64,000 nucleotides of DNA from contig JALWVU010000055.1 of the NCBI GenBank assembly GCA_027079305.1, positions 372,001 through 436,000 on the forward strand, given 5' to 3'. The stretch's first letter is position 1; each line of letters starts with the position of its first letter. A program made the translations under genes and the position numbers. Below are positions 43,980 through 51,716 of the stretch, piece by piece. This stretch comes from Aquificaceae bacterium (lineage in GTDB: Bacteria > Aquificota > Aquificia > Aquificales > Aquificaceae). The notes under the pieces were generated by a model that was given only the letters and a program-made list of their open reading frames with translations, made no database searches and was not told the DNA's origin.

Positions 43980-44263
43980 ACTCTGAAGAGCTCAACGCCG
44001 ATCTCGAGGATCAGGTGGGGCCAGTTCCTCTCCAGGAACTCCCTTATCCTGTCCATCGTCTCCTGAACCAGGACCGTATCGCTACCAGCGACCGCTATCC
44101 CCAGACTTCCCCTGTTCCATAGATCCTGATTCTCCACCTCCGCCACGGAAACGTTGAAGCTCCTCCTGAGCCTATCCTTTATGGAGCGAAGCTCCCTCCT
44201 CTTCTCTTTAAGGGATCCCGCCCCGTGGATGTAAAGCTCCACCCTGAGAACTCCCACTATCAT
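43976..44263 (-). CDS. YlxP-like DUF503 protein
   Basis: 95-residue small alpha/beta protein of the DUF503/YlxP family, usually found near rbfA, infB and truB and thought to affect ribosome maturation. Signature: LYIHGAGSLKEKRRELRSIKDRL with NVSVAEVE. Here it is coupled to tadA by ATGA instead. Function inferred from family context only. Confidence 0.88.
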   Translation of the reverse strand: MIVGVLRVELYIHGAGSLKEKRRELRSIKDRLRRSFNVSVAEVENQDLWNRGSLGIAVAGSDTVLVQETMDRIREFLERNWPHLILEIGVELFRV

Positions 44264-44700
44264 CTTCTCTCCCTGAAGAAGTCTTTAAGGAGCTTCGAGC
44301 ACTCTTCGGTGGGAAGGTATACCCACCTTACCCTGTGGTTGAGCCTCGGATCGTCGAGGATGTTGTAAAGGCTCATCACCCCACCGTGCTTCTCGTCCAG
44401 AGCTCCGAATACCACCTCCCTCACCCTTGCAAGGACGAGAGCGTAGGAACACATGATACAGGGTTCCAAGGTAACGTATAAGGTGCAGTCCTCCAGCCAC
44501 TTCCTGCCCAGCTTACCGAAGGCCTCCCTCAGAGCAAGCATCTCCGCGTGGGCGGTGGGATCCTTCAGCTCTTCCACCCTGTTGTGGGACCGCGAGATTA
44601 CCTCTTCGTCCTTCACGAGGACACAACCCACGGGCACCTCGGAGAGTTTGTAGGCCTTTTCAGCCTCCTTTATGGCCTCCTTCATGAATAGTTCTCTCAT
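44260..44700 (-). CDS. tadA: tRNA-specific adenosine deaminase
   Basis: Zinc deaminase that turns A34 of tRNA-Arg(ACG) into inosine. 146 residues with the catalytic HAEM (His ligand and proton-shuttling Glu) and PCIMC (two Cys ligands) motifs. The start is either ATG 44700 or ATG 44685; both overlap the end of the upstream MscS gene. It overlaps ylxP by ATGA. Confidence 0.94.
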   Translation of the reverse strand: MRELFMKEAIKEAEKAYKLSEVPVGCVLVKDEEVISRSHNRVEELKDPTAHAEMLALREAFGKLGRKWLEDCTLYVTLEPCIMCSYALVLARVREVVFGALDEKHGGVMSLYNILDDPRLNHRVRWVYLPTEECSKLLKDFFRERR

Positions 44701-46381
44701 CGATTTCCACCCTGAGAGGGTTTTTAAACCAGACGTCCCTTTGGGGAAAGGGTATTTCTATACCTTCCTTCTTCAGCTCCTCCCAAGCCCTGAAGTATAT
44801 CTCACTCCTGAGTGCCCTCATCCTCCAGAACTTCCTGATATCCACCCAGACGAGCAGATAGAAGATCAGGGCACTGTCTCCCATCTCGTAGAACCAGACC
44901 CTTGGCGGAGGATCCTTAAGAACGTCCTTGGCCTCCTTTGCAACCCTCAGGAGAACCTCCTTAACCTTTTTAGGATCGGATTGGTAGGATACCCCGAAGG
45001 GTATTCGGACCCTGACCTTGGGATCACTCAGGGAGTAATTGATTATCCTACCCGAAACGAACTCGGAGTTTGGTATGGCTATCTCGAAGTTGTCGTTTGT
45101 CCTTATAACGGTGGTCAGAACGTTTATGTTGACCACTTTACCGAATATGGTTTCCCCGCTCCTTCCTATCGCCCTGCCCGCGCTCCCCTCCAGCTCTACG
45201 AGGTCCCCCACCTTGATGTTTTTGCTGAGCAGGAGGATAAATCCGCTCACGTAGTTGTTGAATATGGTCTGAAGGCCGAAGCCCAAACCTATTCCCAAGG
45301 CACCCGCGAGGGGGAAGAGAACTTTCCAGGTTATACCCAGGTGAACGAGGGCTATAACCAGGGCAAGGAATATACCCACGTTGGAAGCGAGCGCTCCGAA
45401 AGAGCCGGCCTCCACCTCCATGCCTTTCCTCTGAAAGTAAACGGAGATTAAATCCCTCAGGAGCTGTGTAAGGGCAAGTAGCAGGACGAAGAGGTAAACA
45501 CTTTCGAGAATGGATAGTAATGAAATTTTCACAAGTTCCGTGTCCACTATGTGTATGCCCGAAAGGAAACTCTTTATACTCCCTGTATCGAAGAGTAGAT
45601 CCAGACCTTTGAAGAGGACGAAAACGGAGAATACACCCATGAATCTTCTTATACTTCTCTTTAAAGCATCCGCCTCATGTCCCAGGTGTTTCTCCACCGA
45701 AGTGGCCAGGTAGACCTGCAGGAGGAAGTAGGCCACGAGCGCTCCGGTAAGGGACACCACCCTCACAACCGTATCCTGGGAAAGGCTTACAGTCCCCAAG
45801 ACCCAGGCCAGGGCGAGGATCAGATAGAGCAACAGGAGGACGGGAGAGGCCCTTCTTATGACCCTCTTCGGAAACTCCCTCCCGATGGAATTTAAGAGGT
45901 GGGAATGGACATTCAAAAGTATTACGCTCAGCATCAGAACCACCGAGAACTTGAAAAGGGAGGAGTAAAACCTTTCATCTCCCCTCGATAGATCTTGAAG
46001 GAAGAGAGCCAGAGCGTTCAAAAGAAGGGATAACTTGAAGATCCACCTCGAAACATTCCCGAAACTGAGAAACTCGCCCAGGAACTCAAAGAGGACCCAT
46101 ACCACCGAAAGGTAGAGGAGTATGAGAGCTATATCGAGAGATCTTATCTGAGAAAAGACCGAATGGAGATGCGACGTAAGGACATAGGATCCTAAGTATA
46201 GAGCAAGCTCTACCGCAAGCCTCAGCCTGCGGGAGGTTCCCTCCAGAGCCTTCCTGATCGCAACCCTGGCCAAGATGTAGGTAAGCAGGAACAGAAGGAG
46301 GGCGGTTATTTCGGCAGTAAGGTTCTCCGTCAGATCCAAGAGGAACGACCTCAGCAGGGCGAGGGTATTTTCCTGTATCAT
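44660..46381 (-). CDS. MscS-family mechanosensitive ion channel
   Basis: 573-residue membrane protein. The N-terminal two thirds has about eight to ten hydrophobic helices (an extended sensor region, unlike the short E. coli MscS). It then has the pore helix and beta domain: GALGIGLGFGLQTIFNNYVSGFILL, IKVGDLVE and GKVVNINVLTTVIRT. The C-terminal alpha/beta domain ends in a charged tail that overlaps tadA. It would release solutes on osmotic downshift. The long N-terminus resembles MscK/YbdG-like relatives. Confidence 0.92.
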   Translation of the reverse strand: MIQENTLALLRSFLLDLTENLTAEITALLLFLLTYILARVAIRKALEGTSRRLRLAVELALYLGSYVLTSHLHSVFSQIRSLDIALILLYLSVVWVLFEFLGEFLSFGNVSRWIFKLSLLLNALALFLQDLSRGDERFYSSLFKFSVVLMLSVILLNVHSHLLNSIGREFPKRVIRRASPVLLLLYLILALAWVLGTVSLSQDTVVRVVSLTGALVAYFLLQVYLATSVEKHLGHEADALKRSIRRFMGVFSVFVLFKGLDLLFDTGSIKSFLSGIHIVDTELVKISLLSILESVYLFVLLLALTQLLRDLISVYFQRKGMEVEAGSFGALASNVGIFLALVIALVHLGITWKVLFPLAGALGIGLGFGLQTIFNNYVSGFILLLSKNIKVGDLVELEGSAGRAIGRSGETIFGKVVNINVLTTVIRTNDNFEIAIPNSEFVSGRIINYSLSDPKVRVRIPFGVSYQSDPKKVKEVLLRVAKEAKDVLKDPPPRVWFYEMGDSALIFYLLVWVDIRKFWRMRALRSEIYFRAWEELKKEGIEIPFPQRDVWFKNPLRVEIDERTIHEGGHKGG

Positions 46382-46417
46382 ATGTTCCGTTATATTTTAA
46401 TCTTCTGGAGGAACGGT

Positions 46418-47092
46418 ATGAAACTTCAAACCTTGATAGAATCGGAAAGCAAAATAGAAGACATACCTTCCTTTTTGAAGGAAAGGTATCCGGATAGATA
46501 CGCCCTTCTGGAAAACTGGGAGGAGCTTACACCTTCCTTCGATGCGGTAGAGCTCGGCGAGGGAAGATACTTGATCTTCCTTGAAGTTCCAGAGAAGGAT
46601 TTTGAGAGGCTGACCAGCATATTTCCCTCAAAAGAGGAGGCCATGGGGGCCTTTTTAACCACAGCGGTAGAGGCAGGGTGGGAGGAGGTTCCCGAATCTT
46701 ACGTTATATACCACGCGGACTTCGACGGAGACAAGCTGATCGCAGCCATAAAGACGGAGGAGGGTGTTCTCAAGTTTGACCAGCTTCACTTGGAAGAAAT
46801 GATAAGGAGAATGCTCAGGTATCCGAGAATCATAACCTATTCGAGTGACGTTCTCACTTACATAAAGGATGTGTATCCCGAAGTGGACTCCAAAGCCTAC
46901 GTCATCTCAAGAGAGATAGCAAAGGTCAGGGGAAAGGCTCCCGATCTCGAAGATCTTGGAAAGATATACGGTGTAGACACCTCCACCCTCGAAGGAAAGC
47001 TACAGCTCTTGGAGGAGCTCCTTAAAAATCCTGTAAAGCTTCCTGACGGGGAGGTAAACCTTAGGCCCTACTACTATCCTCTGGAGACATGA
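46418..47092 (+). CDS. Conserved-looking protein of unknown function upstream of RlpA
   Basis: 224-residue soluble protein from the ATG at 46418, chosen because GGAGGAACG precedes it; an in-frame ATG at 46382 adds residues without a site. No signal peptide or membrane segment. The middle has YHADFDGDKL and a Tyr/Ile-rich beta stretch, followed by a helical C-terminus (DLEDLGKIYGVDTSTLEGK...LPDGEVNLRPYYY). I see weak likeness to 3'-5' exonuclease-type folds but no conserved acidic set, so I do not name a function. It overlaps rlpA by ATGA. Confidence 0.7.
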   Translation: MKLQTLIESESKIEDIPSFLKERYPDRYALLENWEELTPSFDAVELGEGRYLIFLEVPEKDFERLTSIFPSKEEAMGAFLTTAVEAGWEEVPESYVIYHADFDGDKLIAAIKTEEGVLKFDQLHLEEMIRRMLRYPRIITYSSDVLTYIKDVYPEVDSKAYVISREIAKVRGKAPDLEDLGKIYGVDTSTLEGKLQLLEELLKNPVKLPDGEVNLRPYYYPLET

Positions 47093-47634
47093 TTAGAGCA
47101 ATACTTTTAATACTCCTTGCGGGTGTGGTGCTCGGAAGTGAGAGGCTAAGCTTAGACATAAGCTTTAAGAAGAAAAAGGGTTTGCCCGAGATAAAGGAGT
47201 TCAGGGAGATGGTAAGGGAACTTCTTGAAGAGGAGTTCGTAGAAGTGGCTCCGGGGATAAAGGTCAGAAAAGGATGTAAGGTGGAAAGGGGTATAGCTTC
47301 CTGGTATGGTGGTAGATTTCACGGAAGGAAGACCGCCAACGGCGAGATATACGATCTCTTCAAGTTCACCGCTGCCTCAAGGACACTTCCCCTGGGAACT
47401 TATGTGCTCGTCAGAAACGAGGAGAACGGGAAGGTCATAACGGTGAGGATAAACGACAGAGGACCCTACGTGGACGGAAGAATAATAGACCTTTCCCAGG
47501 CTGCCGCCTACAAGCTGGGCATGATGCTGGATGGGATAGCCATGGTTCAGGTTATACCATTAAGATGCTTGTCTCCAGACTCCCTATCAAGGTTTTACGA
47601 CGAGATAATTCTCGACATAGCCAACACCTACTGA
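47089..47634 (+). CDS. rlpA: RlpA-like septal lytic transglycosylase
   Basis: 181-residue secreted double-psi beta-barrel protein with signal peptide (about 1-16, ending VVLGS). The barrel has GIASWYGGRFHGRKTANGE, LPLGTYVLVRN and INDRGPYVDGRIIDLS, keeping the Asp and His/Glu-type residues of active RlpA. It cleaves or binds denuded peptidoglycan glycan strands at the division site. No C-terminal SPOR domain and no lipobox, so targeting differs from the E. coli protein. It is coupled by ATGA to an unknown protein and converges with another unknown. Confidence 0.9.
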   Translation: MIRAILLILLAGVVLGSERLSLDISFKKKKGLPEIKEFREMVRELLEEEFVEVAPGIKVRKGCKVERGIASWYGGRFHGRKTANGEIYDLFKFTAASRTLPLGTYVLVRNEENGKVITVRINDRGPYVDGRIIDLSQAAAYKLGMMLDGIAMVQVIPLRCLSPDSLSRFYDEIILDIANTY

Positions 47635-48137
47635 GAAGAACTGAGGAATTTGAACCTCAGATCCTTTATCCTCTCTAAGTTACTCAGGACGAGATCTTCC
47701 AGGTATGGGTTGAAAGATACCACCACCACGTCCTTCCCGAAACCAGTCTCCTCGAGGGTGTTCCTGGCTGTGTTCAAGAACTCTCTGAGAACGTCGTCCT
47801 CCTCTATCTCGAAGGGTGCACCCAGGAAGTGGTGGCTCATTCCCAGGTAGCTCCCGGGTTTCATACGGACCATAAGCCTTATGGGATTCAGGGTATCTAT
47901 GAGCTTCTGAGTATCGTAAGAATACTGGAGTCCGAACATGAGCATGGCGTCCGTTATTATGTATCTGGAGGATAATGATACGAACTGGCGGAAACCGCTC
48001 TCTCTGAAGTCGAGCTTCAGGTGGTCTCTTGATGTCTCTACCCAGTGGGGGTGTGGTTTGGAGATCAGCCAGAAGACTTTATCGGGGGAAAAGCTCTCCT
48101 CGTCCATCTCCCCCCACATCATCAGGAGGTCAGCCAT
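47628..48137 (-). CDS. Protein of unknown function
   Basis: 169 residues from the ATG at 48137 (starting ADLLMMWGEMD). The longer open frame up to 48263 reads as non-coding-like sequence. No ribosome binding site is visible; TATATT lies 6 bases before the ATG, so it may be leaderless. It looks like a soluble alpha/beta protein with several Met and His residues (PHPHW, GMSHHFLG), and I recognise no family. It converges with rlpA by 7 bases. Confidence 0.6.
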   Translation of the reverse strand: MADLLMMWGEMDEESFSPDKVFWLISKPHPHWVETSRDHLKLDFRESGFRQFVSLSSRYIITDAMLMFGLQYSYDTQKLIDTLNPIRLMVRMKPGSYLGMSHHFLGAPFEIEEDDVLREFLNTARNTLEETGFGKDVVVVSFNPYLEDLVLSNLERIKDLRFKFLSSSQ

Positions 48138-48378
48138 AGAATTAATATAGCGACCGGCCCGCCTGAGAACGTTTGAATTACATAGAAGTGAGCAAGTATA
48201 TTGCAAAGGAAGCCGTAAGAGGTAATTACTGTTCTCGGATTGTTGCTCAGGCTTTTGGTGCATGTTTGACAGTCTTGTGTTTCAGTGTAAAGAAAACTTT
48301 TCCAACAGGCTCCGTAAAGCTTGACACCATCCCTATTAACCTTAAATTGAACAAATCAAACTTTAAAGGAGTTGCGTT
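48138..48378. other. Intergenic region with two promoter-like elements and an inverted repeat
   Basis: 241 bases between the unknown minus-strand gene and slyD, AT-richer than the flanks. TGAGCAA (48189-48195) and TTGCTCA (48243-48249) form a 7-base inverted repeat around 47 bases. Two plus-strand -35 boxes TTGACA occur, at 48266-48271 (with TAAAGA at 48288-48293) and 48321-48326. The first promoter and the hairpin could belong to a small RNA; nothing in the sequence is recognisable as a known RNA family. Confidence 0.35.
48321..48348 (+). promoter_or_regulatory. Promoter of slyD
   Basis: TTGACA (48321-48326), 16-base spacer, TAAATT (48343-48348), then an AAAGGAG ribosome binding site before the ATG at 48379. 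Confidence 0.55.
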
Positions 48379-48873
48379 ATGGCACAGTCGGTTGAAAAGA
48401 ACACGGTCGTCTCCTTCCACTACACACTCAAGGACAAGGAGACGGGAAGCGTTATCGAGTCGAGCAGGGAGGGTGGACAGCCCGTAACCTTCCTGGTAGG
48501 AGCTGGGGAGATAATCCCGGGCCTGGAAAGCAGGATGCTGGGTATGACTCAAGGGGAAGTTAAGGAGATCGAGGTCCCTGCGGAGGAAGCCTACGGCCCC
48601 AGAAATCCCGAGCTTGTTCAGAAGGCGCCCAGAGAGTATTTCCAGAACGTTCCTCTTGAAAAAGGGCTTCCGCTTCAGGCCCAGACACCGGAGGGAAGGA
48701 TCATAAACATGATCGTGGTGGACTTCGACGATCAGACCGTAACGGTGGACATGAACCATCCCCTTGCGGGAAGGGATCTTGTCTTCGAGGTGGAGATTCT
48801 GAGTGTCAGGGAGGCAACCCCCGAGGAGATCCTACACAGGCACGCCCACGGCCCGGGCGAGGTACAGCACTAA
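48379..48873 (+). CDS. slyD: FKBP-type peptidyl-prolyl isomerase SlyD
   Basis: 164-residue folding helper with prolyl isomerase and chaperone (insert-in-flap) parts. The FKBP domain starts at VSFHYTLKDKETG, the IF domain spans about 70-125, and MNHPLAGRDLVFEVEI returns to the FKBP fold. The C-terminal tail is short with scattered His (HRHAHGPGEVQH), a reduced form of the metal-binding tail that in E. coli feeds nickel to hydrogenases. Convergent with znuB by 4 bases. Confidence 0.95.
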   Translation: MAQSVEKNTVVSFHYTLKDKETGSVIESSREGGQPVTFLVGAGEIIPGLESRMLGMTQGEVKEIEVPAEEAYGPRNPELVQKAPREYFQNVPLEKGLPLQAQTPEGRIINMIVVDFDDQTVTVDMNHPLAGRDLVFEVEILSVREATPEEILHRHAHGPGEVQH

Positions 48874-49670
48874 GGCCCGAATACTTTTTTCAAAAAGGCT
48901 CCCCCGAAGAGGAGTATCATGCTTCCCACTATGGCTCCGCTCGGGGGAAGGTCGTAGTAAAAGGCGAGCCACATTCCGGAAAGAACAGAGACTAGGGACA
49001 CAACCACAGCTATCAGGATAGCTCCCCCGAAGGATCTTGAGATAAGGAGGGCTGTAAGGGCTGGCACCACTATCATCGAGGAGGCGAGGATTATACCCAC
49101 CGCCTTTATGGAGAGGACCACAACGAGGGAGGCAACCGATATGAGCATGTGGTTCATCAGCCTTATGTTCACGCCTCTCAGCTTGGCGAGTTCCTCACTG
49201 AAGGTCAGAAGGAGCAGTTTCCTGTAAAAGAGTCCGAAAAATAGGAGGACGAGAAGAAATGAGACGGAGGTGAGCAAGAGCTCGGATCCGCTCACCATCA
49301 GAATGTTTCCAAACAGATATCCGAAGAGATACTCGTTAAAACCCTTGGCTATACCGAGCACGAGAACCGCAAGGGCCACACCCCCTGAAAAGACGAGGGC
49401 TATGGCCGCGTCTCCGGGCACCCTTCTCTTGGAAGAAATCAGCTGAACCAGATTCCCGATTCCGAGAGTAAAAAGGGCGGTGAAGAGAAAGGGATCCAGA
49501 TCGAAGAGCATACTTAGAGCTATCCCTCCGAAGGCCGCGTGGGAAAGACCGGCTCCCAGAAAAGCCATCCTCCTCAGTATGAGGAAAACCCCCGCAACCG
49601 CGGAGGCGACACCAACCATAAGACCCGCAAGGATGCCCCTCTGGACAAAGTCATAGCCGAGAAGCTCCAT
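48870..49670 (-). CDS. znuB: Zinc/manganese ABC transporter permease
   Basis: 266-residue membrane subunit of a ZnuB/MntB-type importer with about eight hydrophobic segments and the family block FLGAGLSHAAFGG near the N-terminus. The ATG at 49670 (MELLGYDFVQRG) is chosen; the longer frame to 49760 lies inside the ATPase gene. Two bases separate it from znuC. Metal specificity cannot be fixed from the permease. Confidence 0.93.
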   Translation of the reverse strand: MELLGYDFVQRGILAGLMVGVASAVAGVFLILRRMAFLGAGLSHAAFGGIALSMLFDLDPFLFTALFTLGIGNLVQLISSKRRVPGDAAIALVFSGGVALAVLVLGIAKGFNEYLFGYLFGNILMVSGSELLLTSVSFLLVLLFFGLFYRKLLLLTFSEELAKLRGVNIRLMNHMLISVASLVVVLSIKAVGIILASSMIVVPALTALLISRSFGGAILIAVVVSLVSVLSGMWLAFYYDLPPSGAIVGSMILLFGGAFLKKVFGP

Positions 49671-49672
49671 CC

Positions 49673-50353
49673 TCACACCCTTCTTATTCCGAAGATCTCT
49701 TCTATGGTTTCCACCGCACCTTCTGGATCTCCCGAATAGCACACCGTTCTGCTGAGGCATACAACTCTATCCACATTTTTCAGAACAAGACCTATATCGT
49801 GAGAGATCATAACCACGGTCCTGCCCTCGTTGGCGGAGAGATCCCTCAAGATTTCAACTATGTGGGTTTGGGAGTGAAGATCAAGGCCTGCTGTAGGTTC
49901 ATCAAGCAGAAGGAGGTCAGGGGCTGAGGCAAGAGCCATCCCGAGCAGAACGAGCTGTTGCTGTCCCCCCGAAAGCCTGAGAAACTGCCTGTCCATGAAT
50001 AGATCTATATGGAGGTAGGAGGCTATCTCTCTGATCCTATCTTCGTCCGCTACGGACCTAAGGAGCTCCTCCACCGTCGCGGGGAAGCTCTGCTCTATAC
50101 TGAGTTTCTGGGGGACGTATCCCACCCTGTTCCACTCTTTGAAATCCCTCAGATCCTTACCAAACAGCCTCACTCTGCCCTTGGTTGGTCTGAGGAACCC
50201 CAGGATTATCCGGAAAAGGGTGGTTTTCCCCGCCCCGTTTGGACCAACTATACCTACGAACTCTCCTTCCCGCACCTTAAAGTTCACCCCTTCCAAAACG
50301 CTTATCCTTCCCTCGTAGGAAAAGTGGAGATCCTCGACCTCTATCACATACAT
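49673..50353 (-). CDS. znuC: Zinc/manganese ABC transporter ATPase
   Basis: 226-residue ABC ATPase with Walker A GPNGAGKTT, signature LSGGQQQ, Walker B LLLLDEPTAGLD, and switch His (MISHD). It energises import with the znuB permease just downstream and the binding protein gene that overlaps its start by 10 bases. Confidence 0.94.
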   Translation of the reverse strand: MYVIEVEDLHFSYEGRISVLEGVNFKVREGEFVGIVGPNGAGKTTLFRIILGFLRPTKGRVRLFGKDLRDFKEWNRVGYVPQKLSIEQSFPATVEELLRSVADEDRIREIASYLHIDLFMDRQFLRLSGGQQQLVLLGMALASAPDLLLLDEPTAGLDLHSQTHIVEILRDLSANEGRTVVMISHDIGLVLKNVDRVVCLSRTVCYSGDPEGAVETIEEIFGIRRV

Positions 50354-51177
50354 CGGAGAGCTTTCCTCAGAACCGAGAGATTGAACTCCATTACGCTGAA
50401 GTAGTCGGGCGTATCCTTAGTTGGGAGGATCTTGACGTTTATCTCGTAAACCTTCAGGTTGTACTCATTCTTTAGCACCTCCACCTCTTTGGAGGGAGAA
50501 CCTTTAACTGTTAGGATAAAGTCTATACCCCTACTCCTAAGCTCCTTTACAAAGCTCAGTAGGCCCTTTGGCATCAGTCCGCCGTGGACGTGGCCTCCGG
50601 AAAGGTAGATCTGCTTTAGGCGGTAATCCCTGGCCAGATATCCTAAGGAGGGATGTATAACCGGGAGTGTCCTGATCCTACATTTGGAGAGAGTTTCCGA
50701 GTACAGCCTGTCGAGCTTATCGAGCTTCTTCAGAACCCTTTCAAGATTGTCTTCAAATACCCTCTTTCCTTTTGGGTCTACTTCAACAAAGCCCATGTAG
50801 GAGTTTCTCGCAACCAGCTTCATCCTCTTGGGAGAAAGCCAGAGGTGCGGGTCAGCCCCTATTCGTCCGAACTTTATAAGCTCGATATTCCTTGAAAGTT
50901 TTACCACCTTACCTTTCGTCAGGCTTCCGAGCTTTCTTTCCCACCCTCCGAGAGGAACCCCGCTCACGAAGACCACCTTGGCCTTTGAAACTTTAAGGAT
51001 GTCCCCCGGGGTGAGTTCGTAGTGGTGGTAGTCCGCCCTCGGAGGTATAAGGACCTCCGTTTTAAACCTACCCTTGCCTATCTCCTTGATCAGGTCGTAA
51101 AAGGGATACACGCTCACGAGGGCGGTATCCACCGCAAGGGATACTGACAGAATTGAAAGAAGAAGTATGAGGATCAC
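50344..51177 (-). CDS. znuA: Zinc/manganese ABC transporter substrate-binding protein
   Basis: 277-residue periplasmic cluster A-I (TroA/ZnuA-like) binding protein with a signal peptide (about 1-16). Metal-ligand candidates are the HH of DYHHYELTPGD, the His of GADPHLWLSP, the His of VIHPSLGY and an acidic residue near the end. The His-rich acidic loop of E. coli ZnuA is short here (GGHVHGG). It overlaps the upstream PfpI-like gene by ATGA and znuC by 10 bases. Confidence 0.9.
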   Translation of the reverse strand: MILILLLSILSVSLAVDTALVSVYPFYDLIKEIGKGRFKTEVLIPPRADYHHYELTPGDILKVSKAKVVFVSGVPLGGWERKLGSLTKGKVVKLSRNIELIKFGRIGADPHLWLSPKRMKLVARNSYMGFVEVDPKGKRVFEDNLERVLKKLDKLDRLYSETLSKCRIRTLPVIHPSLGYLARDYRLKQIYLSGGHVHGGLMPKGLLSFVKELRSRGIDFILTVKGSPSKEVEVLKNEYNLKVYEINVKILPTKDTPDYFSVMEFNLSVLRKALRCM

Positions 51178-51698
51178 CTGGCGTCCTCTTCTTCCTTAGA
51201 GAGCTTGGATATTATAACCTTCATCATCTGAAGCATGGACTGGGGATCGGTGGCGGTGATGAGGTTCTTGTCCGCCTCCACGGGCTCTCCCGTGTATACA
51301 GCCCCGGCGTTCTCCAGATCGTCCTTTATGGCGGAAAAGCCCGTAACCCTTCTCCCCTCGACTATCTTGGCTGAGATCAGGACCCAAGGACCGTGGCAGA
51401 CCGCGCAGACCAGCTTGCCCTCCTCATAGTGCCTCTTCACAAGGGAGAGGATCTCTGTATACCTTCTGAGCCTATCGGGAGCGTATCCACCCGGTATGAA
51501 AACGCAGTCGAAGGTGTCGTGGACCACCTCCTTCATAGGGACATCCGGCCTGAAGGTCATACCCTTTTTACCCCTGTATTCCGCCAGCTTGGGAGCCGCG
51601 GAGATAACTTCGAAGCCCTCCTCCTTGAATCTCAGGTATGGATATATAAACTCCACATCCTCTACGAGATCTTCCAAGAGTATCAGAACCCTCCTCAT
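51174..51698 (-). CDS. DJ-1/PfpI-family protein
   Basis: 174-residue DJ-1/PfpI-superfamily protein with the nucleophile cysteine in VCAVCHGPWVL (elbow CHG) and an upstream Glu in the usual place. Members act as glyoxalase/deglycase-like or stress-response enzymes, some as oligomeric proteases. The ATG at 51698 fits the family N-terminus (RRVLILLEDL); the longer frame to 51830 overlaps the divergent gene. It is the first gene of a probable operon with znuABC. The link to metal uptake is unexplained. Confidence 0.88.
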   Translation of the reverse strand: MRRVLILLEDLVEDVEFIYPYLRFKEEGFEVISAAPKLAEYRGKKGMTFRPDVPMKEVVHDTFDCVFIPGGYAPDRLRRYTEILSLVKRHYEEGKLVCAVCHGPWVLISAKIVEGRRVTGFSAIKDDLENAGAVYTGEPVEADKNLITATDPQSMLQMMKVIISKLSKEEEDAR

Positions 51699-51716
51699 GG
51701 TGTTAAATTTTACTTC

